From a virus, in the IMG/VR virus record IMGVR_UViG_3300046513_000234, positions 1 to 47,707 of that record: a DNA stretch of 47,707 nucleotides; one strand, written 5' to 3'. Shown in pieces: positions 8,090-15,269 of the stretch. A program made the translations under genes and the position numbers. Numbering within the stretch: the first letter of the stretch is position 1; each line of letters begins with the position of its first letter. The notes under the pieces were generated by a model. It saw nothing but the letters and a program-made list of their open reading frames with translations, was not told the origin of the DNA and searched no databases.

Positions 8090-8313
8090 TTGCACGCCTC
8101 ACCGCTGACCAGTTCGACGTGTGCAGACGTCTGCACAGATACGGAGAGTTTCCCCAATCCACGGGCGGCAATATATGCGTGCCCTGTCAGCCCTGCGAAG
8201 GGATCAATTGCATGGGCTCTTGTGCGCACCTTTAATGCGGCTTCAACTGTTGAACTCGTGTCCTGTTCGGCCGAGCCCCCTCGAGTGTCTGTACAGCTTT
8301 CGTAGCGTGTCAT
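8086..8313 (-). CDS. Small first gene of the left operon, unrecognised
   Basis: 75 residues, soluble, no known motif. It is the first gene after the leftward promoter and its operators. A GGGGA stretch lies about 7 bases before the ATG. It contains the second perfect copy of the 16-bp palindrome (8121-8136), read here as VQTSAH. Because the gene is short and its sequence is partly dictated by that site, the protein itself may matter less than the DNA; the ATGA link to the next gene still supports translation. Confidence 0.6.
   Translation of the reverse strand: MTRYESCTDTRGGSAEQDTSSTVEAALKVRTRAHAIDPFAGLTGHAYIAARGLGKLSVSVQTSAHVELVSGEACK
8121..8136. repeat. 16-bp palindrome copy 2 (candidate parS-like site)
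   Basis: GTGCAGACGTCTGCAC, perfect copy within the first left-operon gene, 1442 bases from copy 1. Confidence 0.75.
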
Positions 8314-8348
8314 AGTCCGTCCCCAGTAAGGTTTTACTACTGGCGTGG

Positions 8349-8412
8349 ACTATAGCAAACGATAGTTATTTTGTACAAGCAAATGCTAATGTTTGCTCAA
8401 TCATTTGATAGG
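8349..8412 (-). promoter_or_regulatory. Leftward early promoter with operator array (OL-like)
   Basis: On the minus strand TTGTAC (8378-8373), an 18-base spacer and TATAGT (8354-8349) form a sigma70-type promoter. Three 13-bp operator-like sequences lie over and upstream of it on the plus strand: AGCAAACGATAGT (8354-8366), AGCAAATGCTAAT (8378-8390, whose right flank also carries an inverted AGCAAA half) and ATCATTTGATAGG (8400-8412). The same motif family recurs on the other side of the repressor gene. Repression by the CI-like protein is inferred. Confidence 0.65.
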
Positions 8413-8461
8413 ACTTTTTTGGAATAAAGAAATGGTATTACTGTGAAATTTTCGTATAAAG

Positions 8462-8488
8462 AAAAAGGCCCCGAGAATTCGAGGCCTT
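8462..8488 (-). terminator. Terminator of the repressor gene
   Basis: AAGGCC pairs with GGCCTT, with an inner CGA/TCG stem and a GAAT loop. Read leftward it is followed by TTTTTCTTT. It lies 19 bases after the repressor stop and keeps repressor transcripts out of the left promoter. Confidence 0.75.
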
Positions 8489-8506
8489 GTTTGAGTGCAA
8501 TTCTGA

Positions 8507-9232
8507 TCAGCGCCGTCTTGAGCGTCGGCGGTGTTCGGCCATGACGCCGATGATTTTTAGTGGCGTCGTATCGCTCCGCATTGTTGGATAGTCCTCGTTG
8601 AGAGGCGCAAGCTCAAAGACTTCATTGCCGTGTGAGTCGATGCCGCGCGGGCGGTATTTCTTGAAAGTGGCTTCCTCTCGTCCGTTCTTCGCCGCCACGT
8701 ATTCCCCTGGTCGCGGCTCCCACTCGGGTTCGATGATCACGAGATCGCCGTCTCGAAACTCAGGTGTCATAGAGTCACCCTCGATAACCAAGCCGAACGC
8801 CCATCGGGAGTAGTCATCGTCCGTATATAAAGTCGCGAAACCGTCGCCTACCTCGTATGGTTCCGTAATTTCTCTTAATGCGCCTGCTTGTATAGCCGAA
8901 ATCACTGGTATTGCCCTTTTGCCTAATGCAGCTGGCCGAGCGTTCTCATCGAACGTATCTTGCCTTGTGGAAATGGGCTGCAATTTACCACGAGTTACCG
9001 CGTCGGTGGGGCCTACCGAATCCAGTGAGAGTGGCGCTAGGCCAGCGGCCAACTCAATTGTGCGGGCCGACTTTTCTCCGAAATTCTTGCCATCCCGATA
9101 TTTTTCCGAGAGCACTTGCGATAGGCGTGCTTCGTCTATCCCAGTGTCGCGTGCGAACTGGGCGACGTTCCCTTTCGTGCGGGCATTGATAACGGCTCGC
9201 AGATTCCTGCGCCTGATTGAATTCATGTCCAT
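8507..9232 (-). CDS. CI-like phage repressor, S24/LexA type
   Basis: This lysogeny repressor of 241 residues has an N-terminal HTH (about 20-60: NVAQFARDTGIDEARLSQVL) and a C-terminal S24 self-cleaving domain. The nucleophile Ser154 lies in GDSMTPEF, the Lys general base is at about 191 in ATFKKY, and an Ala-Gly cleavage pair is at about 116 in IQAGAL. RecA-stimulated autocleavage, and so SOS induction, is expected. The start was set at 9232 because the three OR-like operators (9252-9302) would otherwise fall in or before the coding region. There is no Shine-Dalgarno; TTAAAT lies six bases upstream, so the mRNA may be leaderless as for lambda cI. Confidence 0.9.
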   Translation of the reverse strand: MDMNSIRRRNLRAVINARTKGNVAQFARDTGIDEARLSQVLSEKYRDGKNFGEKSARTIELAAGLAPLSLDSVGPTDAVTRGKLQPISTRQDTFDENARPAALGKRAIPVISAIQAGALREITEPYEVGDGFATLYTDDDYSRWAFGLVIEGDSMTPEFRDGDLVIIEPEWEPRPGEYVAAKNGREEATFKKYRPRGIDSHGNEVFELAPLNEDYPTMRSDTTPLKIIGVMAEHRRRSRRR

Positions 9233-9251
9233 TGCGGGATTTAAAACGAAA

Positions 9252-9307
9252 TTTAGCATTTGCGATACTATCGTTTGCTTGACCAAGCTCCTATCAGTTG
9301 CTAAAGT
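9252..9307 (+). promoter_or_regulatory. Rightward early promoter with operator array (OR-like)
   Basis: TTGACC (9279-9284), a 17-base spacer and TAAAGT (9302-9307) form a good sigma70 promoter for the Cro-like gene. Three operator-like 13-mers lie here in reverse orientation: 9252-9264, 9267-9279 (exact match to 8354-8366) and 9290-9302. The transcription start predicted from the -10 box falls on the A of the Cro-like ATG. A poor -35 for the divergent repressor promoter is compatible with activation by bound repressor. Confidence 0.65.
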
Positions 9308-9313
9308 ACGCGG

Positions 9314-9619
9314 ATGAAAAAACTTCTCGACTACCTAAACAGCTTACCGGTGGCCGCTCAGGAAGATTTTGCAAAGCGCTGCCAGACCACCGTTGGCTAT
9401 CTACGTCAGATCGCTTACGGCCACCGCGAATGCCAAGCTCCCTTAGCCATCAATATTGAACGTGAGTCCTCGCGAGCACTCATATGCGAGGAACTGTGTC
9501 CCAAGGGGGTGGACTGGGCATATATCCGCGCTGAACGCCGGCAAGGCGGTAACCGTCGGCAATCGCCGGATCGGCGCGGTACAGAGCAGCATGATCATGA
9601 TCCTCCTGTATCAAGTTAG
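9314..9619 (+). CDS. Cro-like regulator (YdaS-type HTH)
   Basis: 101 residues. The N-terminal 50 form a compact HTH: LDYLNSLPVAAQEDFAKRC, then TTVGYLRQIAYGHREC. This is typical of Cro/YdaS proteins that face CI-like repressors in lambdoid prophages. The C-terminus is charged and probably disordered (RRQGGNRRQSPDRR). No Shine-Dalgarno is present and the -10 box ends 6 bases before the ATG, so a leaderless transcript is likely. It should compete with the CI-like protein for the operator arrays and favour lytic growth. Confidence 0.8.
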   Translation: MKKLLDYLNSLPVAAQEDFAKRCQTTVGYLRQIAYGHRECQAPLAINIERESSRALICEELCPKGVDWAYIRAERRQGGNRRQSPDRRGTEQHDHDPPVSS

Positions 9620-9696
9620 TGCATTTTGGCTTGCACAGTGGTTGGAAGTGTAAGTTGAAAAAACGAATAGCAAAACCATAATTTTTTAGGAGTTGT

Positions 9697-10185
9697 ATGG
9701 ACGTTCGCAAGGCAGTTCTAAAAGTCATCTCCTCTGTGCCGGGAGGCTGGTCCGTCGCGGCAAATTTCCTCGGCATGTCGGAAGTCTCGCTGCGTAACCG
9801 CGCATATGAATTGAAGGGCCAGTCGTTGTCGACGCGCGACGCCCTGACCCTGCAGCAACTGGCGGGCACCACGCAGTTCGCTGAGGCCGTGGCTACTGAA
9901 AGCGGCGGAACCTTCGTCAAGCTGCCAAGCGCTGACCAAGTGGAAAACGATTCGATCCAGGCCATGTTCAACCAGAACTATGCCGAATTGGGCGCCCTGT
10001 TCGCGACCTTCACCGCAGCCATCGTTGACGGCGAGATTGACGACACCGAGCGCGCCCAGTTGCGGGCGCAGGGAGAGCAGTTACACCGCAAGACGGAAAC
10101 GCTGCTTGCGTTGATGTTCAGCGTGTACTGCCGCCATACCAACACCGTCAAGCTGGAACCACGCCGCGAGGTGGCCCATGGCTAA
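9697..10185 (+). CDS. YmfL/CII-like phage regulatory protein
   Basis: 162 residues. The N-terminal HTH region, with GGWSVAANFLGMSEVSLRNR, is followed by LSTRDALTLQQLAGTTQFAEAVA, as in YmfL and CP76-type CII regulators. The C-terminal half is helical and may oligomerise. AGGAG stands 5-6 bases before the ATG. It is the second gene of the rightward operon, the position of lambda cII. It is expected to act in the lysis-lysogeny decision; whether it activates or represses cannot be read from the sequence. Confidence 0.72.
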   Translation: MDVRKAVLKVISSVPGGWSVAANFLGMSEVSLRNRAYELKGQSLSTRDALTLQQLAGTTQFAEAVATESGGTFVKLPSADQVENDSIQAMFNQNYAELGALFATFTAAIVDGEIDDTERAQLRAQGEQLHRKTETLLALMFSVYCRHTNTVKLEPRREVAHG

Positions 10186-10627
10186 CCACGAATTGCCGCG
10201 CCGTGGCAGCGCCGCAGCGACCGGCTTGATCACGCTTCAAGGTATGGGTGGCATGGGCACGGTCTCCGCTTGGCTGCGTGCGAAGGGCTGGCGTGCCTCC
10301 CGCGCCCTGTTCTTTTCGGATGTTGTGGATCGTCTGATGCGCGCACAACTGGTGATCCTGGAGGGAGAGCGCTTCATTATCACCAATGCGGGGTACAAAT
10401 ACCTGGGCGTCAAGGTTGAGGGCGACGCTGAGGCGCCTGCCACTCCCGTTGGCCCACGTTACGCGGCGCCTATGCGTGCACTGAACATCGGCCGCCATAG
10501 TCCCGCGCGCATCATTCGCCCCGGCTCGATGGACTTCCGCGAGATCCCGTCCCGAATTGGTGACGACCTGGTCGCCTACAAAGGCCCGCGCGGATTCTCC
10601 GGCGCCACCGGGAGCGAAGTCGCCTGA
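10178..10627 (+). CDS. Small winged-helix-like phage protein
   Basis: 149 residues. The segment reading TVSAWLRAKGWRASRALFFSDVVDRLMR followed by an EGERFIITNAGYKYL wing looks like a winged-helix DNA-binding fold; the C-terminal 50 residues are Pro/Gly-rich. It overlaps the preceding gene by 8 bases and touches the primase-helicase gene, so it is co-translated. Replication accessory or regulatory function is possible; no family is recognised with certainty. Confidence 0.65.
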   Translation: MANHELPRRGSAAATGLITLQGMGGMGTVSAWLRAKGWRASRALFFSDVVDRLMRAQLVILEGERFIITNAGYKYLGVKVEGDAEAPATPVGPRYAAPMRALNIGRHSPARIIRPGSMDFREIPSRIGDDLVAYKGPRGFSGATGSEVA

Positions 10628-13206
10628 TGTCTGATTTTGATGCTATTCCACAAGAGCTGCGTGAGCGGCCGCAGTGGCTTGTGTGGCGTTTTGAGCCGAA
10701 CCCGAACCCAGCGAAGACCAAGCCGCTGAAGGTTCCGTATTGGGTCAGCGGTAAGAAGCGCTACGGAGTGCAGGGCGACCAGGCCGACCGTAGCCGCCTC
10801 GTCGCGCTCGACGTTGCCCTGGCCACGCTGGCGGCGTCCAATGGGCACTACACAGGCATCGGCTTTGCGTTCCTCGCCGGCGATGGCTTGATCGGCGTTG
10901 ACATCGACAAGTGCATCGACCTGGAGACGGGCGAGGTCACCGAGTTGGCTCTGCAAGCTATGGCCGGCTGCGACTCGTACACCGAGTATTCGCCTTCGGG
11001 CGCCGGTATCCACATCATCGTCGCCGGCGCCACGACGACCTTTAAATCGAATGAGATTGGCCTGGAGGTGTTCTGCTCCAGTCAGTTCTTCACCTTCACC
11101 GGGCGCCAGCTCTCCGGTTCGCCCTCCGCGATCAATCCGATTTCGGACGCCGAGCTTGACCGCCTGCGTGTCTTAGTCCGTGGCGCTCGCCCTGCTGCTA
11201 CTCCAGCGCGTGCGAACACGTCGCCCCCCCTTCCCCCCGGCGCAAGCGACCTCCGCGCGCGTCTCGACGCCGCCCTAGCTTACATCAGCCCGGAGGGCCA
11301 TGACCAATGGATCCGTGTCGGTATGGCGCTGTACAGCGCCCTGGGCGACAACGGCTTTCGCGTGTGGGATTACTGGTCTTCGCGCGCCGAGAGCTACGGC
11401 GGCGAAGAGGAGCTGAAAAAGCGCTGGGCTTCGTTCGGCAAGCGCGGCGTGAACATCACTGAAGCGACCATTTTCAAGATGGGTATCGATGGCGGCTGGA
11501 AGCCACCGCGTTCGGTTCTTCCTCCTCCTATCAAGTCTGGTTCAGTGTCCCCCCGCCCCCCCAGCGGAAGCGCCGCCGTCGGCTCGTCCGCCGCCCCCCC
11601 GCCCCCGGCGGGAAGCGACGGCGGCGTAATCAGCGCTGGGCCAGCCCAGCGAGGAGAGGGGTTAATTCAAGCGGGGGCGGAGGCCCCCGAGAACGACGAC
11701 CAAGTCGTCGAAGCCGCAGTCGGTGACGCCGCTGATTCGTTCACGGCCGCCGTCGGCTCGATGGTGGCCACCTACGACTATCCGCTATCCGACGACGACA
11801 GCGCGCCGGCCGGCCTGGATGACATCCCGTTCGGCGAGAGCGCGCCGCTTTTCGCCGGGGGGGAGGGGGCCGGTGATGTCGCCAAGAAGGAAAAGCCGAA
11901 GAAGGTATATGGCGCGGAGCATTGGGCGGCTGTTGAGGACGTTCTCGACAACTTCATTCTGATTTATGGCGAAGACCTGGTATGGGATGACCGTCACCGC
12001 AAGCTGATGAAGCTGTCGGCGATGCGGGTCATCGTCCAGAACAACGATGTGATGAAGTTTTGGGGCGGCGAGGCGCGCAAGTGGGTAATGAAGGACAACA
12101 TCGTGTTCGATCCAACGGAAACGCCCAGTCCGGCGCGCAGCGGTCCGACCGCGACCGTCAACCTGTTCAATGGCTGGCACATGACACCGAAGCAGGGCAG
12201 CTGTACGCAAATCAAGGGCCTGCTGGCGCACCTGTGTGATGGCAACGACGACCTGTATCTGTGGATATCGCGCTGGTTGGCCTACCCGCTGCGCAATCCC
12301 GGCGCGAAGATGGAAACCTCGATCATCATGCACGGCGACGAAGGGTCGGGTAAGAATTTCTTCTTTGAGAAAGTCATAAAGGCGATCTATGGCAAGTACG
12401 GCTACGTGATCGGCAATCAGCAGCTGGAGGCCCCGTTCAACGACTGGGCGTCGATGAAGCTGTTTCTGGTGGCTGACGAAGTGGTCACGCGGTCCGAGTT
12501 GAAGCAGATGAAGGGCAAGCTGAAATATCTGGTATCGGGTGACACGATCATCATCAACCCGAAGGGCTTGCCCGAACACAGCGAGGCCAACCAGATGAAT
12601 TTCGTCTTCCTGTCCAACGAACTGCAACCGCTGGCGCTCGATAAGACCGACCGCCGCTACCTGGTGGTCTGGACGCCGCCTGCGATGTCCAAGGAGTTCT
12701 ACGTCAGCGTGGCCGACGAGATCAATGCCGGCGGCATCGAGGCGTTTTACTACTACCTGATGTACGAGCTGGACATGGGCGACTTTAACGAGCACACGAA
12801 GCCCATCTACAACGACGCCAAGGACAAGCTGATCGAAAAGAGTCTGGCGCCAGCCGAGCGCTTTTACCGCGAGTGGTCAACGGGCCTGCTGCCCTTGCCC
12901 TTCATCACGGTGGGCGTAACGCAGCTGTACGAGGCGTTCCAGACCTGGTGTAACCGGTCAGGTGAGTCGCGGTACACGACGCAGACCATGTTCAGCCCCT
13001 CGGTCGAGCGCTATGCCGGCGCGGCGCTGAAGAAGCACCCGCTGAAGTACGAGCTGGGGCATGTGGTCAAGCAGCGCATCGTGTTCCTAGTGGGCGAGCA
13101 GCCGGAAGGCAAGACGCTGCGTGACTGGGCCGAGCCGGCGTGCGCCCTGTTCGAGTCGGCGCTAAAGACGTACAAGAGCAGAGGATTTGTCGATGTTGAC
13201 GGTTAA
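10627..13206 (+). CDS. Phage primase-SF3 helicase
   Basis: This replication protein of 859 residues makes primers and unwinds DNA. The N-terminal primase-polymerase-like region (1-190) contains VDIDKCID and GAGIHIIV strands. A PriCT-2 domain lies at about 212-285 and a Pro/Gly-rich linker at about 290-425. A superfamily 3 helicase (DUF5906 type) follows, with Walker A GDEGSGKN at about 570 and Walker B LFLVADE at about 613, then FVFLSNE and RRYLVVW. The gene ends in a TGTTGACGG motif that belongs to the adjacent iteron cluster. Such initiator helicases often act on a nearby origin. No other replication gene is present in the prophage. Confidence 0.9.
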   Translation: MSDFDAIPQELRERPQWLVWRFEPNPNPAKTKPLKVPYWVSGKKRYGVQGDQADRSRLVALDVALATLAASNGHYTGIGFAFLAGDGLIGVDIDKCIDLETGEVTELALQAMAGCDSYTEYSPSGAGIHIIVAGATTTFKSNEIGLEVFCSSQFFTFTGRQLSGSPSAINPISDAELDRLRVLVRGARPAATPARANTSPPLPPGASDLRARLDAALAYISPEGHDQWIRVGMALYSALGDNGFRVWDYWSSRAESYGGEEELKKRWASFGKRGVNITEATIFKMGIDGGWKPPRSVLPPPIKSGSVSPRPPSGSAAVGSSAAPPPPAGSDGGVISAGPAQRGEGLIQAGAEAPENDDQVVEAAVGDAADSFTAAVGSMVATYDYPLSDDDSAPAGLDDIPFGESAPLFAGGEGAGDVAKKEKPKKVYGAEHWAAVEDVLDNFILIYGEDLVWDDRHRKLMKLSAMRVIVQNNDVMKFWGGEARKWVMKDNIVFDPTETPSPARSGPTATVNLFNGWHMTPKQGSCTQIKGLLAHLCDGNDDLYLWISRWLAYPLRNPGAKMETSIIMHGDEGSGKNFFFEKVIKAIYGKYGYVIGNQQLEAPFNDWASMKLFLVADEVVTRSELKQMKGKLKYLVSGDTIIINPKGLPEHSEANQMNFVFLSNELQPLALDKTDRRYLVVWTPPAMSKEFYVSVADEINAGGIEAFYYYLMYELDMGDFNEHTKPIYNDAKDKLIEKSLAPAERFYREWSTGLLPLPFITVGVTQLYEAFQTWCNRSGESRYTTQTMFSPSVERYAGAALKKHPLKYELGHVVKQRIVFLVGEQPEGKTLRDWAEPACALFESALKTYKSRGFVDVDG

Positions 13207-13460
13207 CCGCCCACATCGTAGCACCCCCCCCCCACATCGCAAACCCGCATGAATACTAGGGATGTTGGCGGTATTGGCAGTATTGACGGTTTTGTCTCAC
13301 CCACGCGCACGTATAGGGCTGATAGGTGGGATGAAGTAGCAGGGTGGTGGCAAATTTTTATACCAATTCAAATTTAACTATCAACACTATCAATACAGTC
13401 AACAAAGCTAGTAAAAATCAGGCTCTCCGATGTGGGGGGTAGTGTTGACGGTGTTGAGGG
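13194..13460. other. Candidate phage replication origin (9-bp iterons)
   Basis: Nine-base repeats of the form TGTTGACGG occur in four places: one at 13194-13202, three in tandem at 13263-13289, three in tandem on the other strand at 13378-13404 and two at 13443-13460. Between the opposed arrays lies an AT-rich stretch (about 13350-13377) that could melt. Inverted C/G runs with CCACATCG (13211-13238) and CGATGTGG (13428-13435) frame the unit. It follows the primase-helicase gene directly. Function is inferred from structure. Confidence 0.6.
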
Positions 13461-13494
13461 TTTGAAAAAACACATAACTGCGCAGGGGTATCGG

Positions 13495-13965
13495 ATGGAA
13501 GTGGCGAGGATTGAGGTTGGTGGCAAGGTTTATGTCGAGGAAACGCCGAGGGCACGGTTTGCGCACTGTACGCCGGCGGCCGCGCGCGTGATCCCGGTGG
13601 CGGCGCGCACTGAGATGAAGGCGCTGGATTACTGCCTGGACGTGTGGCTGCGCTGGCAACGGCAGGACGATACGCGCCTGGGCTGGCGCGGCAAGAGCGC
13701 GATGCTGGAAAGCGACTACACCGACGACGAAGAGATCGACTCGGAAGCCGTCTACGGCGACATGGATACGCGTGTCGCGGAAGCGGTTGAGGCGGTGATG
13801 CGTGGCCTGCCGCGTTATCTGGATTGGGCCATTCGCCGCCGCTGCAACATCGCCACGGTCTGGCGTTTTCCCTCGCTGGATTTCTGCTGTGTACTGCCCG
13901 AGGCCGAGGGGGCGCTCGAAGCGCTGCTCCGGAAAAACATTGCAACCCGGAGTTTCTTTGATTAG
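13495..13965 (+). CDS. Late-region regulator candidate (antiterminator Q position), unrecognised
   Basis: 156 residues from an ATG that follows AGGGG by 7 bases; an upstream in-frame start (13432) lies within the iterons and is less likely. Visible features are AHCTPAAARVIPVAARTEMKA, an acidic patch DYTDDEEIDSEA and a C-terminal basic helix AIRRRCNIATVW. No family is recognised. It is the last early gene and is followed at once by a strong terminator and then the late genes. That is the position of Q-type antiterminators or late activators; this role is inferred from place only. Confidence 0.6.
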   Translation: MEVARIEVGGKVYVEETPRARFAHCTPAAARVIPVAARTEMKALDYCLDVWLRWQRQDDTRLGWRGKSAMLESDYTDDEEIDSEAVYGDMDTRVAEAVEAVMRGLPRYLDWAIRRRCNIATVWRFPSLDFCCVLPEAEGALEALLRKNIATRSFFD

Positions 13966-14002
13966 AATTCGCATCGGGGCAAGTCACGCCCCTACAAAAC
14001 CG

Positions 14003-14028
14003 AACCTCGCTCACGCGGGGTTTTTTTT
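14003..14028 (+). terminator. Terminator before the late genes
   Basis: AACCTCGC pairs with GCGGGGTT (one G-T pair) around a 4-nt loop, followed by eight T. It separates early from late transcription and would have to be read through or bypassed for late expression. Confidence 0.8.
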
Positions 14029-14044
14029 CGTCTGGAGGTTTGCC

Positions 14045-14644
14045 GTGGCCATAGAGTTGAATGTGCGCGGTGGCATGGACGCCATCATCGCGGACCTGGG
14101 CCGCGTGAAGCGCGAGGTGGTCGACAAGGCCATCCCGCGCGCGCTCAACCGCACCGGCGCCATGGCCATCACCCAGGCGTCGCGTGAGCTGCGCGCCGAT
14201 GGCTACAACTTCAAGGCGTCCGAGATCAAGGATGCGATGGACCAGCGCAAGGCGTCCGCGTCCAGCCTGGTGACCACCATCAAGGTGCGCCGCAAGACCA
14301 AGAGCCTGATGGAGTTCAGCCCGCGCGAGAGCAAGGCGGGCGTAACGGTTCGCATCCACGGCCAGGCCAAGCTGATCAAGGGAGCCTTCATTGCCCAGCG
14401 GCTCAACGGCAAGGCCGGTGTCTTCATTGAGGACAAGAGCGCGGGCAAGATCATCCTGCGTCGGCAGAAGCAATACAAGAAGGGGAGCCGAGGCGGCTGG
14501 CACAGCCTGCCAGCGCGCAAGCTGTACGGCCCCAGCGTCGGTGGCGCCTATGCCAATGACAAGGTGCAGCGTGTGATGGTCGAGTTCATCGGCTCGAAGT
14601 TCTTCGAGCGCCTGACCCATGAGATCAAGCACCTGTCCCGCTGA
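14045..14644 (+). CDS. Phage minor tail protein Z-like
   Basis: 199 residues, start GTG with GGAGG 6 bases upstream. The N-terminal part, reading AIIADLGRVKREVVDKAIPRALNRTG, and the arginine/lysine-rich body (KVRRKTKSLMEF, LRRQKQYKKGSRGG) match the prophage minor tail Z (GPZ) family, which acts in tail completion. In lambda this gene lies among the tail genes; here it stands before the terminase genes, an unusual but known placement in related prophages. The family call is fairly firm; the exact step is inferred. Confidence 0.72.
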   Translation: MAIELNVRGGMDAIIADLGRVKREVVDKAIPRALNRTGAMAITQASRELRADGYNFKASEIKDAMDQRKASASSLVTTIKVRRKTKSLMEFSPRESKAGVTVRIHGQAKLIKGAFIAQRLNGKAGVFIEDKSAGKIILRRQKQYKKGSRGGWHSLPARKLYGPSVGGAYANDKVQRVMVEFIGSKFFERLTHEIKHLSR

Positions 14645-14647
14645 AAA

Positions 14648-14745
14648 ATTCTCGGGTCCTTCCTGGGGTTGGGAACACGCGGGTGCCACGACCCCGGAAT
14701 TTCTCTAGTTAGCTGGCTCCATAGGGGGTCATAAATTACGACATT
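14648..14745. other. Candidate cos (packaging initiation) region
   Basis: This non-coding stretch is directly upstream of the small terminase gene, where lambda-type phages carry cos. It has GC-rich dyads, among them GGGT-GCCACG-ACCC, and a run TCGGGTCCTTCCTGGGG. Terminase type and place support packaging initiation here; the nick position cannot be read. Confidence 0.35.
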
Positions 14746-14756
14746 GGAGTACGCCC

Positions 14757-15269
14757 ATGGCACTGACACAGAAGGAAATCGGGGAACATCTCGACCTGGA
14801 CCAGTCGGCGGTCAGTCGCATGCTCGACCAGCTGGGGATCGACTGGCGCACATCGTCGCTCGACGACATCCGCCTCGTCTATGTGCGCCGGCTGCGCGCG
14901 CAGGCGGCCGGCCATCGCAGCGATGGCGGGGCCGACCTGGTGCACGAACGGGTGCTGTCGGAACGGGTCGACCGGGAGCTGAAGATTTTCAACCTGGCTG
15001 AGAAGAAGGGGGCGCTGATCAACGTGGCCCAGCTCGAGCCGGAGCTGATGCAAATGGTGGGCGCGTTTAAGTCGGAGTTGATCAGCCGCGACGACAAACT
15101 GAGGGCGGCGCTCGAAGCCGCGTACGGCATCAAGGTCGATGTCCAGCTTCTGAATGACCACACCTATGCAGCTCTCTCCCACCTCGCTCGATACGACCCT
15201 GGGCATACGCCAGTTGCTGTCGCGCCTGGCGCTCTCCCTGAGTCCGCCGGAGCAGATCAGCCTCACTGA
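14757..15269 (+). CDS. Terminase small subunit (Nu1-like)
   Basis: 170 residues. The N-terminal winged HTH LTQKEIGEHLDLDQSAVSRMLDQLGI would recognise cos DNA. The middle region (ELKIFNLAEKKGALINVAQLEPEL) resembles Nu1/DUF1441 small subunits, including the dimer helices. TGGAG lies 8 bases before the ATG. Its last 116 bases overlap the large subunit gene in another frame, which suggests translational coupling of the holoenzyme partners. Confidence 0.85.
   Translation: MALTQKEIGEHLDLDQSAVSRMLDQLGIDWRTSSLDDIRLVYVRRLRAQAAGHRSDGGADLVHERVLSERVDRELKIFNLAEKKGALINVAQLEPELMQMVGAFKSELISRDDKLRAALEAAYGIKVDVQLLNDHTYAALSHLARYDPGHTPVAVAPGALPESAGADQPH

Noticed and set aside
7541-8305. Plus-strand frame over the left operon genes
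   Set aside because: It runs opposite three genes joined by ATGA overlaps and lacks a ribosome site or recognised domain.
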